DNA from: Chitinimonas viridis
Lineage (GTDB): Bacteria > Pseudomonadota > Gammaproteobacteria > Burkholderiales > Chitinimonadaceae
Assembly: GCF_030409555.1 (NCBI RefSeq)
Contig: NZ_JAUFPU010000007.1
Coordinates: 1 to 64,000 of the forward strand
Direction: 5' to 3'
Length of the DNA: 64,000 nucleotides
In this document: positions 25,247 through 35,077 of the stretch, piece after piece
Layout of the letters: each line of letters opens with the position of its first letter
How positions within the stretch are numbered: position 1 is the first letter of the stretch
Program-made: the position numbers and the translations under genes
Notes under the pieces: generated by a model
What the model was told of the DNA's origin: nothing
The model's input: the letters and a program-made list of their open reading frames with translations, nothing else
The model's database searches: none

Positions 25247-26237
25247 AGCAGCAATCTCTTCAATCCGGTGGCAAGCCACCAAGCGATCATCGATAGGCCG
25301 CAACAAGGGCACTTCCTGCTGACAGCGCTCGACCGCGTGAGGGCAGCGCTTGTGAAAAGCGCAACCCGACGGCGGATTCAGCGGGCTGGGCAACTCACCG
25401 GTGATCTTGATCTTGAGCCGGCGGTCTTCCTCGCGTATGGCCGGCGTCGCACTCATCAAGGCCTGGGTATAGGGATGCAAGGGCCGGGCGTAGATGGTGT
25501 TCTTGCTGCCATATTCCACAGCAGCGCCCAGATACATCACCATCAGGTCGTCGGCCACGTGCTCCACCACGCTGAGGTTGTGCGAGATAAACACGTAACC
25601 GGCGCCGAACTCCTCCTGCAGATCCATGAAAAGGTTCAGTATCTGCGCCTGTATGGAAACATCGAGTGCCGATACCGGCTCATCCGCCACCACGATGCGC
25701 GGATTCAGGATCATGGCGCGGGCAATGGCGATGCGCTGGCGCTGGCCACCCGAGAACATATGCGGATAGCGCCGTACATGCTCGGGACGCAGGCCGACCT
25801 TCTGCACGATGGCGTCGATCTTCTCCTTGCGCTCGGCCGAGCTCAGGCTGGTGTTGATATACAGCGGCTCATCCAGTGTGGCGGCGATGGTCTTGCGGGG
25901 GTTCAGCGAGGCATAGGGGTTCTGGAACACCATCTGCACCTTGGCACGCATGGCTTTCACCGTAGCGTGGTTGGCCTGGGCCACATTGACCCCCTCGATG
26001 CTGAGCACGCCCGAGGTAGCCGGTTCGATCATGGTGAGCTGGCGCGCCAGTGTGGACTTGCCACAGCCCGACTCGCCCACCACAGCCAGCGTCTTGCGCG
26101 GCTGCAGGGTAAACGACACGCCATTGAGCGCCTTGACCGTGGCCTGGCCCTTCATGAAACCACGGCTGACCTGGTAGTGCCGGGTCAGGTCCTGTGCCAC
26201 CAGCAGATCGCTCTGGGTCGGCGGGAGATTGTCCAGA

Positions 26238-26245
<8 letters not shown>
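25244..26245 (-). CDS. dppF: Dipeptide ABC transporter ATPase DppF
   Basis: This ATPase subunit of about 333 residues belongs to an oligo/dipeptide importer. It has Walker [10 protein letters not shown], the ABC signature [15 protein letters not shown], Walker [13 protein letters not shown] and the C-terminal oligopeptide-transporter extension with cysteines in [16 protein letters not shown], which in relatives binds an iron-sulfur cluster. I chose the ATG at 26245, preceded by AAGGGGAA and overlapping the dppD stop by eight bases. Last gene of dppBCDF. Confidence 0.94.
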
Positions 26246-27209
<964 letters not shown>

Positions 27210-27218
27210 GACCGCTCC

Positions 27219-28124
27219 TTAGGCTGCACGCTTGAGTTTGGGGTCCAGCGCATCGCGCAGGCCGTCACCCATCAGGTTGATCGACAGCACGGTCACCAGT
27301 ATGGTCACGCCGGGCATGGTCACCACCCAGGGTGCCCGCTCAATGTAATCACGCGCGGCCGACAGCATGGTGCCCCACTCCGGCGTGGGTGGTTGCACGC
27401 CCAGGCCCAGAAAGCCCAGCGCAGCGGTTTCCAGGATGGCGGACGAAAAGCCCAGGGTGGCATTGACGATGATGGGCGCCATGCAGTTGGGCAGCACCGT
27501 CAGGAACATCAGACGCAGCGCGCCGGCACCCGCCACACGGCTGGCTGTCACGTATTCCTTGTTGATCTCGGCCATGGCGGCCGCCCGCGTCAGTCGGGTG
27601 TAGCTGGGCAGCGTGCCAATGGCGATGGCGATCATGGTATTGATCAGACCAGGCCCCAGGATGGTGATGATGCAGATGGCCAGCAGGATGCCGGGCAAGG
27701 CCAGCATCACATCCATCACGCGCATGATGACCGTACCGGCCCCCTTGGGGAAGAACGCCGCCAGCAGGCCCAGCACCATGCCCGGTATCAGCGACATCAG
27801 CACCGACATGAAGGCAATGAACAGCGAGATGCGGGCACCGTGAATCAGGCGAGAGAGAATGTCGCGGCCCAGCTCATCCGTACCCAGCAGATAGGTAGAC
27901 ATCCCACCTCCGGCCCAGGACGGCGGCGTCAGCATATGGTCGCGGTATTGCTCGACCGGATCATGCGGTGCGATCCAGCCGGCAAACACACCGCAGAAAA
28001 TCACGCTGAGAAAGATGAACAAGGCCACCACGGCGCCCTTGTTGTGCGAGAAGCTCTGCCAGAACTCCTTCAGCGGAGACGGGTAGCTGGGTACCACATC
28101 AGCGATTTGGACTTGAGTCGTCAT
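27219..28124 (-). CDS. dppC: Dipeptide ABC transporter permease DppC
   Basis: This 301-residue inner-membrane permease has an N-terminal transmembrane segment (about 30-52), the DppC-type LLGTDELGRDILSRLIHGARISL loop, and five further helices containing the EAA coupling motif region (AAAMAEINKEYVTASRVAGAGALRLMFLTVLPN). Longer upstream reading is open to 28253 but lies inside dppB; the ATG at 28124 (MTTQVQIADVV) follows a GGGAGC ribosome-binding site and lies 10 bases after dppB. Confidence 0.94.
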   Translation of the reverse strand: MTTQVQIADVVPSYPSPLKEFWQSFSHNKGAVVALFIFLSVIFCGVFAGWIAPHDPVEQYRDHMLTPPSWAGGGMSTYLLGTDELGRDILSRLIHGARISLFIAFMSVLMSLIPGMVLGLLAAFFPKGAGTVIMRVMDVMLALPGILLAICIITILGPGLINTMIAIAIGTLPSYTRLTRAAAMAEINKEYVTASRVAGAGALRLMFLTVLPNCMAPIIVNATLGFSSAILETAALGFLGLGVQPPTPEWGTMLSAARDYIERAPWVVTMPGVTILVTVLSINLMGDGLRDALDPKLKRAA

Positions 28125-28134
28125 GTTCGCTCCC

Positions 28135-29145
28135 TTACTTGGCCGAACGGATACGCGGGTTGACCACGCCGTAGAGGATGTCCACGAACAGGTTGACCAC
28201 GATAAAGATGGTGGCCGAAACCAGGATGCCTGCCTGTACCACCGGATAGTCACGGCGAGAGATGGAATCCACCAGCCATTTTCCTATGCCGGGCCAGGAG
28301 TAGATGGTCTCTGTCAGTACCGCGCCACCCAGCAGGGAACCCACCTGCAGGCCGATCACGGTGATCACCGGTATCAGGGCATTGCGCAGCGCATGCACCA
28401 CCACCACGCGGGTGGGTGCCAGGCCCTTGGCGCGGGCGGTACGGATATAGTCCTCACGCAGCACTTCCAGCATGGAGGAACGGGTCATGCGGGCTATCAC
28501 CGCCAGCGGGATGGTGCCCAGCACGATGGTAGGCAGTATCAGATGCATGGCAGCTGACTTGAAAGCCCCCTCCTCGCCCGACAGCCAGCTGTCTATCAGC
28601 AGGAAGCCAGTGCGCTGGGCGATGTCGAACTCGATGTCTATGCGGCCTGAAACCGGGGTCCAGCCCAGGGTCACCGAGAAGTACATGATCAGGATCAAGC
28701 CCCACCAGAAGATGGGCATGGAGAATCCGGTCATGGACACCCCCATCACCCCATGGTCGAACACCGACCCTCGCTTGAGACCCGCAATCATGCCGGCAGG
28801 CAAGCCCACCAGCACGGCAAACAGCAGGGCACAGATGGCCAACTCGACGGTGGCGGGAAAGAGCGTCAGGAATTCCTTGGTGACCGGCTCGCGGGTCACC
28901 AGCGAAATACCCAGGTCGCCCTGGGCCAGATCCTTGACATAGCGGAAGTACTGGATGTGCAGGGGCTGATCCAGTCCCAGGCGCTGCATGGCCGCCGCGT
29001 GCATGACCGGATCGAGCTTGCGCTCGCCCACCATGACCTCGATCGGGTCGCCTGGAATCATGCGTATCAAGGCAAAGGCAACCAGGGTAATACCGATAAA
29101 GGTCGGTATGACAGTTGCCAGTTTCCTGAGGATGAAGGAAAACAT
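28135..29145 (-). CDS. dppB: Dipeptide ABC transporter permease DppB
   Basis: This 336-residue permease has the N-terminal helix FILRKLATVIPTFIGITLVAF, the RMIPGDPIEVMVG segment typical of DppB/OppB, six transmembrane helices, and the EAA-loop region LREDYIRTARAKGLAPTRVVVVHALRNAL. First gene of the leftward dppBCDF operon; its promoter should lie in the short gap 29146-29233. A dppA binding-protein gene is not in the window. Confidence 0.94.
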   Translation of the reverse strand: MFSFILRKLATVIPTFIGITLVAFALIRMIPGDPIEVMVGERKLDPVMHAAAMQRLGLDQPLHIQYFRYVKDLAQGDLGISLVTREPVTKEFLTLFPATVELAICALLFAVLVGLPAGMIAGLKRGSVFDHGVMGVSMTGFSMPIFWWGLILIMYFSVTLGWTPVSGRIDIEFDIAQRTGFLLIDSWLSGEEGAFKSAAMHLILPTIVLGTIPLAVIARMTRSSMLEVLREDYIRTARAKGLAPTRVVVVHALRNALIPVITVIGLQVGSLLGGAVLTETIYSWPGIGKWLVDSISRRDYPVVQAGILVSATIFIVVNLFVDILYGVVNPRIRSAK

Positions 29146-29233
29146 GTACTTACCTCCGAGACACCAGGGTGAATAACCCTGATCGGGGGGTGGAAAAGCG
29201 CGCGATGTTACGCGCGACTAACGCCAGCGGCAA

Positions 29234-29812
29234 TTACCGCTCCTGCATGCCTACGCTGCATGGTGTTTGCGCCACAGCTACGGAAAACCCGTCTAGCCAA
29301 ATCTGCAATCGACGAGGTGAATCAAAGCGCTGTATCTGTACGCCTTGCGCGGCCAGCCCGGCCAGCACCGGTGGCAGTTCGCGGCGGCGGCGCCAATAGG
29401 TCTGCAGAAACCACAACAGGATGGAATCCCGGCTCAGCGCTTTGCCCAGCAATTCCTGGTTGCCAGCCCATAAACGCTCCCGGCTGCTCACCCTGCGCCA
29501 GGTACGCCCCAGCAATTGCCACAGATTGCGGGCAAAGCCGTAATCCAGCCAGATCACCAGTTGCAGATGTGGCGCGTACAGATCACGCACGGCCGAATAA
29601 TTGCCATCCACCACCCAGGCCGGCGCCGCTACCGCTGCAGCGACCCGCTCGCGGAACACCGTCGGGGCGGCCGGCCGCCAGTCGGCCTCCCAGTGCAGCG
29701 CATCCAGTTCGATATGCTGTAGCCCCAAGCGCGCGCAAAGCCGGCGTGCCAGCGTGGTCTTGCCCGCACCCGTCGTCGCCGTCACCCAGATGCGTTGCAC
29801 GGCTACCACCAC
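29234..29812 (-). CDS. P-loop kinase-like protein (FlaR/adenylate-kinase type)
   Basis: This protein of about 192 residues has a Walker A loop TGAGKTTLARRL near the N-terminus, then IELDALHWEADWRPA and WVVDGNYSAVRDL. This pattern is shared with proteins labelled topology modulation (FlaR-like) or adenylate-kinase-like, whose substrate is unproven. The C-terminal third is rich in Arg and Trp. The start is a GTG at 29812 overlapping the end of murB by ten bases; GTG codons at 29809 and 29800 are alternatives. It is coupled to murB. Confidence 0.75.
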   Translation of the reverse strand: MVVAVQRIWVTATTGAGKTTLARRLCARLGLQHIELDALHWEADWRPAAPTVFRERVAAAVAAPAWVVDGNYSAVRDLYAPHLQLVIWLDYGFARNLWQLLGRTWRRVSSRERLWAGNQELLGKALSRDSILLWFLQTYWRRRRELPPVLAGLAAQGVQIQRFDSPRRLQIWLDGFSVAVAQTPCSVGMQER

Positions 29813-30801
29813 ACCGGCTCGGGCTGCAGCTGCACACCAAAGCGTTCCGCCACATCGGCCTGCACCTGCTGCATCAGCCGCCGCACATCATCTGCCGTGG
29901 CGCCACCATGGTTGACCAGCACCAGGGCCTGCTTCTCGTACATGCCCACTGCCCCCAGCTGCCGGCCCTTCCAGCCTGCCTGTTCGATCAGCCAGCCCGC
30001 CGCCAGCTTGGCCCTGCCCTCGGCATGGGGATACACCGGCAGGCCTGGGTAGGCTGCCCGCAAGGCATCGGCCTGCGCTGCAGGCACGATGGGGTTGTGG
30101 AAGAAACTCCCAGCATTACCTATCACAGCCTGGTCGGGCAGTTTGCTCTGGCGGGCAGCCATCACGGCCGCCGCCACTGCCTGCGGGGTAATGGCCTCGC
30201 CGGCCAGCCTGCTGCGCAAATCCCCGTAGTCCAGCCGTGGCTGCCACTGCTTGGGCAGCTTGAACAATACGTCGGCAATTAGCCATCGACCGGCCTCGGC
30301 CTGCTTGAACACGCTGTCGCGGTAACCAAAGGCGCACTGCTCAGGGGTAAACACCGTGGTAGCACCATCTGCCAGGCTCAATGCGGTCAGGGCATGGAAA
30401 TGGTCTTTCAACTCCACCCCGTAGGCCCCGATATTCTGTATAGGGGCGGCCCCCACCGTACCCGGTATCAGGGACAGATTCTCCAGCCCCGGCCAACCCT
30501 GGGCCAGGGTCCACTGCACAAAATCATGCCAGTTCTCGCCCGCCGCTGCGGCCACATACCAGGCCGTTTCATCCTCACCCAGCAACTGCCGGCCCTGCAG
30601 CTCGACCTTGATTACCGTGCCATCCACCGTGGTGCCAGGCACCAGATTGCTGCCGCCGCCCAGCACCCGCACCGGCGCCACGGCGCCAGCCAGCAGCGGC
30701 GCCAGCTGTGCCGCCTCGGTCAAGCGGCTAAGCCGCTCCGCCCGTGCAAGCAAGCCCAAGGTGTGCAGCGGCTGCAGATCAGCCGCCTCGGTCGTCATCA
30801 T
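29803..30801 (-). CDS. murB: UDP-N-acetylenolpyruvoylglucosamine reductase
   Basis: This 332-residue FAD enzyme reduces UDP-GlcNAc-enolpyruvate with NADPH to UDP-MurNAc in peptidoglycan synthesis. The FAD motif VLGGGSNLVPG is near residue 50, with LSLIPGTVGAAPIQNIGAYGVEL and the catalytic region FGYRDSVFK following. GNAGSFFHNPIV carries the catalytic serine. The frame extends to 30879, but AAGGACCAAC precedes two adjacent ATGs at 30801/30798. Confidence 0.95.
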   Translation of the reverse strand: MMTTEAADLQPLHTLGLLARAERLSRLTEAAQLAPLLAGAVAPVRVLGGGSNLVPGTTVDGTVIKVELQGRQLLGEDETAWYVAAAAGENWHDFVQWTLAQGWPGLENLSLIPGTVGAAPIQNIGAYGVELKDHFHALTALSLADGATTVFTPEQCAFGYRDSVFKQAEAGRWLIADVLFKLPKQWQPRLDYGDLRSRLAGEAITPQAVAAAVMAARQSKLPDQAVIGNAGSFFHNPIVPAAQADALRAAYPGLPVYPHAEGRAKLAAGWLIEQAGWKGRQLGAVGMYEKQALVLVNHGGATADDVRRLMQQVQADVAERFGVQLQPEPVWW

Positions 30802-30888
30802 GTTGGTCCTTGTGCACCGGGGCAAAGAATACGAAATTTGGCGATTATAAGGGGAGCTGCTGGAAACCTCGGCTTCCAAGCGTCGCTT

Positions 30889-30991
30889 ATGGGCTTAATT
30901 GGTGAAAAAACTGAAACCCGCTCCATAGGCCAATTCAGGCAGGGGCAAGCAACGGCGAGTGTCGGAGGGGTAAAGACAGTCAGGGAGCGCC
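30889..30991 (+). repeat. GTTGAAAAACCGAAGCC-family repeat, copy 4 (long)
   Basis: It starts ATGGGCTT and has GGTGAAAAAACTGAAACCC (30901-30919). It ends with AGTCAGGGAGCGCC (30978-30991), a 14-base string found exactly at 11015-11028 on the opposite strand, at a similar distance from that copy's core. It lies in the divergent gap between murB and the next gene. Confidence 0.45.
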
Positions 30992-31064
30992 CTCAGCATA
31001 CTCGACGAAAGTGGGCTTGCTGGAACTGCCCTATACTGAGCAAAGTCCATCCATCGCAGCACGT

Positions 31065-31805
31065 ATGACCATGCTCGCCCGTTACCTGCTGTTGCTGTTG
31101 TGCGGCCTGATGGCCTGCGCGGAACCCGTGCGGGCCTATACCGAGGACTTCCCGCCTTTCAACACACTCAACGAGCAAGGCCAGCCCAGCGGCTATGCGG
31201 TGGAATTGCTGGGTCTGCTGATGAAGGAGGCCCAGCAGGAATACCGGCTGGAGCTGGTGCCCTGGGCCCGCGCCCTCAGCAATGCGCGCCAGCAGCCAGG
31301 CAGCCTCATATTCACCATCGCCCGCACGCCAGAGCGCGAGCCGCACTTTCACTGGATAGGCCCGATTGCCGCCCGCAGCACCGCCATGATGCGGCTGCGC
31401 GACGGGCATGCCCGTGCCAGCAGCCTGCAGGAGGCAAAAGCCTACAAGGTCGGCGTCATCAATGGCGATGCCGGCATGGAGCTGTTGCTGTCCCAGGGTT
31501 TTGTCCGGGGCGTCAATCTGATCCCACTGGACAAGCGCAACGATCTGGTGCGGCTGCTGCAACTGGGTTCGCTGGATTTTATCGTCGCCAGCCCCACACT
31601 CATCCAGTACGTGGCCAGCCGCGCCGGCATACAGCCAGACCAGCTCGAGATCAGCCTGACCCTGCTGCGCCAGCCCGAGGGCTTTTACTTTGCCCTCAAT
31701 AAGCAATCAGACCCCGCCCTGCTACAACGATTGCAAGCCGCGTTCGAGCGCCTGCAGGCGCGGGAGGCGGTAGACCAGCTCAAGCGAAAGCACGCCATAG
31801 AATGA
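31065..31805 (+). CDS. Orphan solute-binding protein, family 3
   Basis: This protein of about 246 residues has an N-terminal signal peptide (MTMLARYLLLLLCGLMACAEPVRA region, cleaved near residue 24). C18 in LMAC could also act as a lipoprotein site. The mature part begins YTEDFPPFNTLNEQGQPSGYAVELL, typical of polar amino acid binding proteins (SBP_bac_3), with YKVGVINGDAG and LDFIVASPTLIQYV later. No permease genes adjoin it. The frame is open from 31011, but that part is not signal-like. It overlaps ldhA by four bases. Confidence 0.8.
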   Translation: MTMLARYLLLLLCGLMACAEPVRAYTEDFPPFNTLNEQGQPSGYAVELLGLLMKEAQQEYRLELVPWARALSNARQQPGSLIFTIARTPEREPHFHWIGPIAARSTAMMRLRDGHARASSLQEAKAYKVGVINGDAGMELLLSQGFVRGVNLIPLDKRNDLVRLLQLGSLDFIVASPTLIQYVASRAGIQPDQLEISLTLLRQPEGFYFALNKQSDPALLQRLQAAFERLQAREAVDQLKRKHAIE

Positions 31806-32797
31806 AGCTGGCCGTATTCGACACCCATAGCTACGACCAGCAGGCCCTTAGCGCGGCCAATGTACGCCATGGACACGAGATCGTGTACTTCGAACCCCGC
31901 CTGCATGCCGCCACGGCGTCGCTGGCTGCCGGCTTTGCCGCCGTCTGTCCCTTTGTGAACTGCCGCCTGGATGCGGCCACCTTGCAGCAATTGGCTCAGG
32001 GTGGCACCCGCCTGGTCGCATTACGAGCGGCTGGCTACAACGGCATAGACCTGGCCGCCGCCAAGGCACTGGGCATGACCGTGGTGAGGGTGCCGGCCTA
32101 CTCTCCCCACGCCGTAGCCGAGCACGCCTTCGCCTTGCTGCTGACCCTGGTGCGCAAGACCCACCGCGCCTACAACCGGGTGCGCGAGGCCGATTTCTCG
32201 CTGGATGGGCTGGTGGGTTTCGATCTGCACGGCAAAACCCTGGGCATCATCGGTACCGGCCGCATAGGCCGGGTAGCGGCCCGTATCGCCACCGGCTTCG
32301 GTTGCCGGGTGCTGCTATGCGACCCCCAGTCCGATCCAGCTTTTGCCCAGCAACTGGATGCCAGCTACTGCGAGCTGCCGCAGTTGCTTGCCCAGTCCGA
32401 CATCGTCTCGCTGCACCTGCCCTTGACGCCCGACAGCCATCACCTAATCAATGCAGAGTCACTGGCGCGCTGCAAGCCCGGCGTCATCCTGGTCAATACC
32501 AGCCGTGGCGGGTTGATCGACACGCCCGCCCTGATCGCTGCGCTCAAACGGGGGCAGCTGGGCGGGGTAGCGCTGGATGTGTACGAACTGGAAGAAGGCG
32601 TATTCTTTCAGGATTGGTCGGGCACGGGCCTCGCCGATGATCAACTGGCCAGGCTGACCACCTTCCCCAATGTGCTGATCAGTTCCCACCAGGGATTCCT
32701 CACCCGAGAGGCACTGGCCAATATCGCCGACACTACGCTGGAGAATGTCCGAGCCTTTGCCGCAGGCGAAACGCTGATCAATGCCATATCATGTTGA
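31802..32797 (+). CDS. ldhA: D-lactate dehydrogenase (fermentative)
   Basis: This 331-residue NAD-dependent 2-hydroxyacid dehydrogenase is closely similar along its length to E. coli LdhA (MKLAVF start, EAVC-like PFVNCRLDAATL, VVRVPAYSPHAVAEHAFALL). The dinucleotide motif GTGRIGRVAAR, the catalytic Arg in NTSRGGLID and the catalytic His in SSHQGFLT are all present. It reduces pyruvate to D-lactate. The four-base overlap with the binding-protein gene suggests cotranscription, an unusual pairing. Confidence 0.92.
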   Translation: MKLAVFDTHSYDQQALSAANVRHGHEIVYFEPRLHAATASLAAGFAAVCPFVNCRLDAATLQQLAQGGTRLVALRAAGYNGIDLAAAKALGMTVVRVPAYSPHAVAEHAFALLLTLVRKTHRAYNRVREADFSLDGLVGFDLHGKTLGIIGTGRIGRVAARIATGFGCRVLLCDPQSDPAFAQQLDASYCELPQLLAQSDIVSLHLPLTPDSHHLINAESLARCKPGVILVNTSRGGLIDTPALIAALKRGQLGGVALDVYELEEGVFFQDWSGTGLADDQLARLTTFPNVLISSHQGFLTREALANIADTTLENVRAFAAGETLINAISC

Positions 32798-33086
32798 ACA
32801 CGGGTAATTGTGACACCGGCCTTGCCTGGATAGCGTCGCGCCCAAAACCCAGCGTAGCGTTTCTGGTCAGGCGTGTGGACGACGACAGTACGCAAGCACG
32901 GCAAGCCCTCACAACGACACCAATAAGGTTTTGTTAGCGGTCGTAGTACATTCAGCAAGTGTTCACCCAGCCATGGCAGAATGGTCACACGCAAAGGATG
33001 GGGTGTAAGAAAAGCCGGCTCATGCTCGACCAAGGTTCACCGGATCTTCCCCTTAAACACCGTTACACCAAACAGGAGTTACCCAA
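32798..33086. other. Upstream region of the bufferin-type operon
   Basis: This 289-base stretch has no ORF I can support. On the plus strand GTAAG (33005-33009), a 16-base spacer and TCGAC (33026-33030) loosely resemble ECF sigma-factor promoters; in Caulobacter bufferin genes depend on an ECF factor, but this match is weak and unproven. The ribosome-binding site AGGAG precedes the precursor gene at 33075-33079. Confidence 0.3.
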
Positions 33087-33359
33087 ATGGACAAAAAGCA
33101 AGCTCTGATCGCCGGCGCCCTGACCAGCCTGATCGCCCTCGGCCTCTCCTCCGGCGCCATGGCCGACGACAAGGCCGCCAAGGAAAAATGCTACGGCGTG
33201 GCCAAGGCTGGCAAGAATGACTGTGCCGCCGCCAACGGCTCCCACAGCTGCGCCGGCCAATCCAAGACCGACAACGACAGCAACGAGTGGAAGTACGTCG
33301 CCAAGGGTACTTGCGAAAAGATGGGTGGCAGCACCAAGCCGGGCGAAAAGAAGTCCTAA
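33087..33359 (+). CDS. bufA1: Bufferin-type RiPP precursor (DUF2282)
   Basis: This 90-residue precursor has a Sec signal peptide (about 1-26, cleavage after AMA) followed by a mature peptide with four cysteines at residues 35, 46, 55 and 76: [22 protein letters not shown] and KGTCEKMGG. This is the DUF2282/BufA1 pattern. In characterised bufferins some cysteines are converted to thiooxazoles by the MNIO enzyme and the exported peptide binds copper; that chemistry is inferred here. It is followed by bufB, bufC and a DoxX gene. Its stop codon TAA is the first three bases of a repeat hairpin. Confidence 0.88.
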   Translation: MDKKQALIAGALTSLIALGLSSGAMADDKAAKEKCYGVAKAGKNDCAAANGSHSCAGQSKTDNDSNEWKYVAKGTCEKMGGSTKPGEKKS

Positions 33360-33411
33360 GAGCCCGTTCACGATCTTTTCGCCGGGGTGAAAAATCGTGT
33401 ACAGACTCTAA
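33357..33411 (+). repeat. Degenerate AAGAGCC palindrome after bufA1
   Basis: The arms 33359-33374 and 33394-33409 pair at 13 of 16 positions and begin TAAGAGCCCGTTCACGAT, a variant of the 22908 palindrome. The first TAA is the bufA1 stop. In the mRNA it would form a hairpin directly behind the precursor gene. Confidence 0.6.
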
Positions 33412-33433
33412 GCCCAGGCCAACTGGAATACGC

Positions 33434-33459
33434 AACGGGCGGTCATACCGCCCGTTTTG
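33434..33459 (+). terminator. Terminator-like hairpin between bufA1 and bufB
   Basis: AACGGGCGGT-CA-TACCGCCCGTT is directly followed by TTGCATTG. It has the form of an intrinsic terminator with a short T-run. It lies 75 bases after bufA1 and 33 before bufB, so it should reduce read-through and make the precursor more abundant than the enzymes. Confidence 0.65.
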
Positions 33460-33491
33460 CATTGCCCCTGCCCCTAGTCCATACCGCCACC

Positions 33492-34322
33492 ATGCATACC
33501 TCCCTCCCCCTCGCCGCCGGTCTGGGACTGCGGCTACCCCATATCCGCGAAGTGATAGACAGCCGCCCTGCCGTTGCCTGGTTCGAGGTGCATCCCGAGA
33601 ATTATTTTGGCGGTGGGGCCAACCTGGCCGCCCTGCGCCGGGTAAGGGCAGACTACCCGCTCAGCTTGCATGGTGTGGGCATGGGCCTGGGGTCGGCGGT
33701 GGGGCTGGATGCCGGGCATCTGGCCCGTTTTCGCGACCTGATCGACGCGCTGGAGCCTGCCAGCATCTCTGAGCACCTGTGCTGGAACCGCACGGGCGAG
33801 GAGTGCTACAACGACCTGCTGCCTTTGCCCTACAGTGCCGCCGCGCTGGACTTCATGGTGGAACAGCTTGGCCGAGCGCAGGACGTGCTGGGCCGCCCCC
33901 TGCTGATCGAGAACCTGTCGTCCTATGTCAGCCTGGTCGACGATGCCATCCCCGAGGGTGAATTCCTGGCCGAGCTGAGCCGCCGCAGCGGTTGCGGCCT
34001 GCTGCTGGATCTCAACAACCTCCATGTCAACGAGCACAATCTCGGACGCAGCGCCCACGCCGCCCTGGCGGCACTGCCGCTGCAGGCCGTGGGCGAAATC
34101 CATATCGCCGGCTTCGAAGAGCGCGACGACGGCCTGTGGCTGGACACCCATGGCACCCCCGTGCGCGAAGCTGTCTGGGATCTGCTTGATGCCGCACTGG
34201 CCCGGTTTGGCCCACTGCCCGTGCTGCTGGAACGTGACACCAAGCTGCCGCCACTGGCCGATCTGCTGCAGGAAACCAGCCGTGCCCAAGCCGCGCTGGA
34301 CAGACTGGGAGTACGGCCATGA
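33492..34322 (+). CDS. bufB: MNIO-family peptide-modifying enzyme BufB (DUF692)
   Basis: This 276-residue TIM-barrel multinuclear non-haem iron oxidase modifies cysteines of the precursor in characterised bufferin systems. Probable iron ligands are visible: His in SLHGVGMGLGS, Glu in SISEHLCW and LLIENLSSYV, Asp/Asn/His in LLLDLNNLHVNEHN, Glu/His in GEIHIAGFEE, Asp/His in LDTHGTPV and Glu in LLERDTKLP. The frame is open from 33387, but the ATG at 33492 gives the usual family start (LPLAAGLGLRLPH). It overlaps bufC by four bases. Confidence 0.93.
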   Translation: MHTSLPLAAGLGLRLPHIREVIDSRPAVAWFEVHPENYFGGGANLAALRRVRADYPLSLHGVGMGLGSAVGLDAGHLARFRDLIDALEPASISEHLCWNRTGEECYNDLLPLPYSAAALDFMVEQLGRAQDVLGRPLLIENLSSYVSLVDDAIPEGEFLAELSRRSGCGLLLDLNNLHVNEHNLGRSAHAALAALPLQAVGEIHIAGFEERDDGLWLDTHGTPVREAVWDLLDAALARFGPLPVLLERDTKLPPLADLLQETSRAQAALDRLGVRP

Positions 34323-35077
34323 AACTGGATGAACTGCAGCGACGTTTTGCCCAGGCCCTGCACGATGCAGCAGCCGCCCAGGCACTGTTCGGCGCCAGCG
34401 CCCACGGGGCCAGCGCCTATGCCAACAACACCCTGTTCAACCGCGCCGATGCCCTGGCCGAAGCCTACCCCATCGTACGCCAGCTGGTAGGCGATGACTT
34501 CTTTGGCGGCATGGCCCGAGCCTATGCCCGCGCCACTCCGTCCCGCTCGGGCGATCTGAATCGCTACGGCGATGGTTTTGCCGAGTTCATCCGCGACTTC
34601 CCCCCCGCCCAGGACATACCTTTCCTGGCCGATGCTGCCCGGCTGGACTGGCTGTGCCACCTGGCCTACTACGCCGAGGACAACCCGCCCTTCGATCTGC
34701 CGCGCCTGGCCAGCGTGCCTGCAGAACAGCATGGCAGCCTGCATTTTCAACTGGCCCCATCCGTCAGCCTGCTGCGCTCACCCTGGCCCGTCGCCAGCCT
34801 GTGGCTGGCGCACCAGCCCGAGGGGGGCGATTTTCCCTCGCCCGACCAGGGCGGTGAAATGGCGCTGGCCTGGCGCAATCCGCATAACCGGGTACAGGTA
34901 CGCCGGCTCATGCCTGCCGATCACGCCTTCCTGGCAGCCTGTGCCCGCCAGCTACCATTGGCCGAAGCGCTGGAGTGCGCCATGGATGAAGACATGGAAT
35001 TTGATTTCGGACTGTCATTGCAGCAGTGGTTGCACGACCAAGTCATCGTCGATTTCAATGAAAGCCCGTCAACATGA
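34319..35077 (+). CDS. bufC: BufC partner protein (DUF2063)
   Basis: This 252-residue protein has the DUF2063 N-terminal domain: LQRRFAQALHD near the start, then FGGMARAYARATPSRSGDLNRYG, the family signature, followed by a second domain of about 110 residues. In studied MNIO systems this protein binds the precursor and presents it to the enzyme, acting as a recognition subunit. Four-base overlaps with both neighbours point to translational coupling and fixed stoichiometry. Confidence 0.92.
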   Translation: MKLDELQRRFAQALHDAAAAQALFGASAHGASAYANNTLFNRADALAEAYPIVRQLVGDDFFGGMARAYARATPSRSGDLNRYGDGFAEFIRDFPPAQDIPFLADAARLDWLCHLAYYAEDNPPFDLPRLASVPAEQHGSLHFQLAPSVSLLRSPWPVASLWLAHQPEGGDFPSPDQGGEMALAWRNPHNRVQVRRLMPADHAFLAACARQLPLAEALECAMDEDMEFDFGLSLQQWLHDQVIVDFNESPST

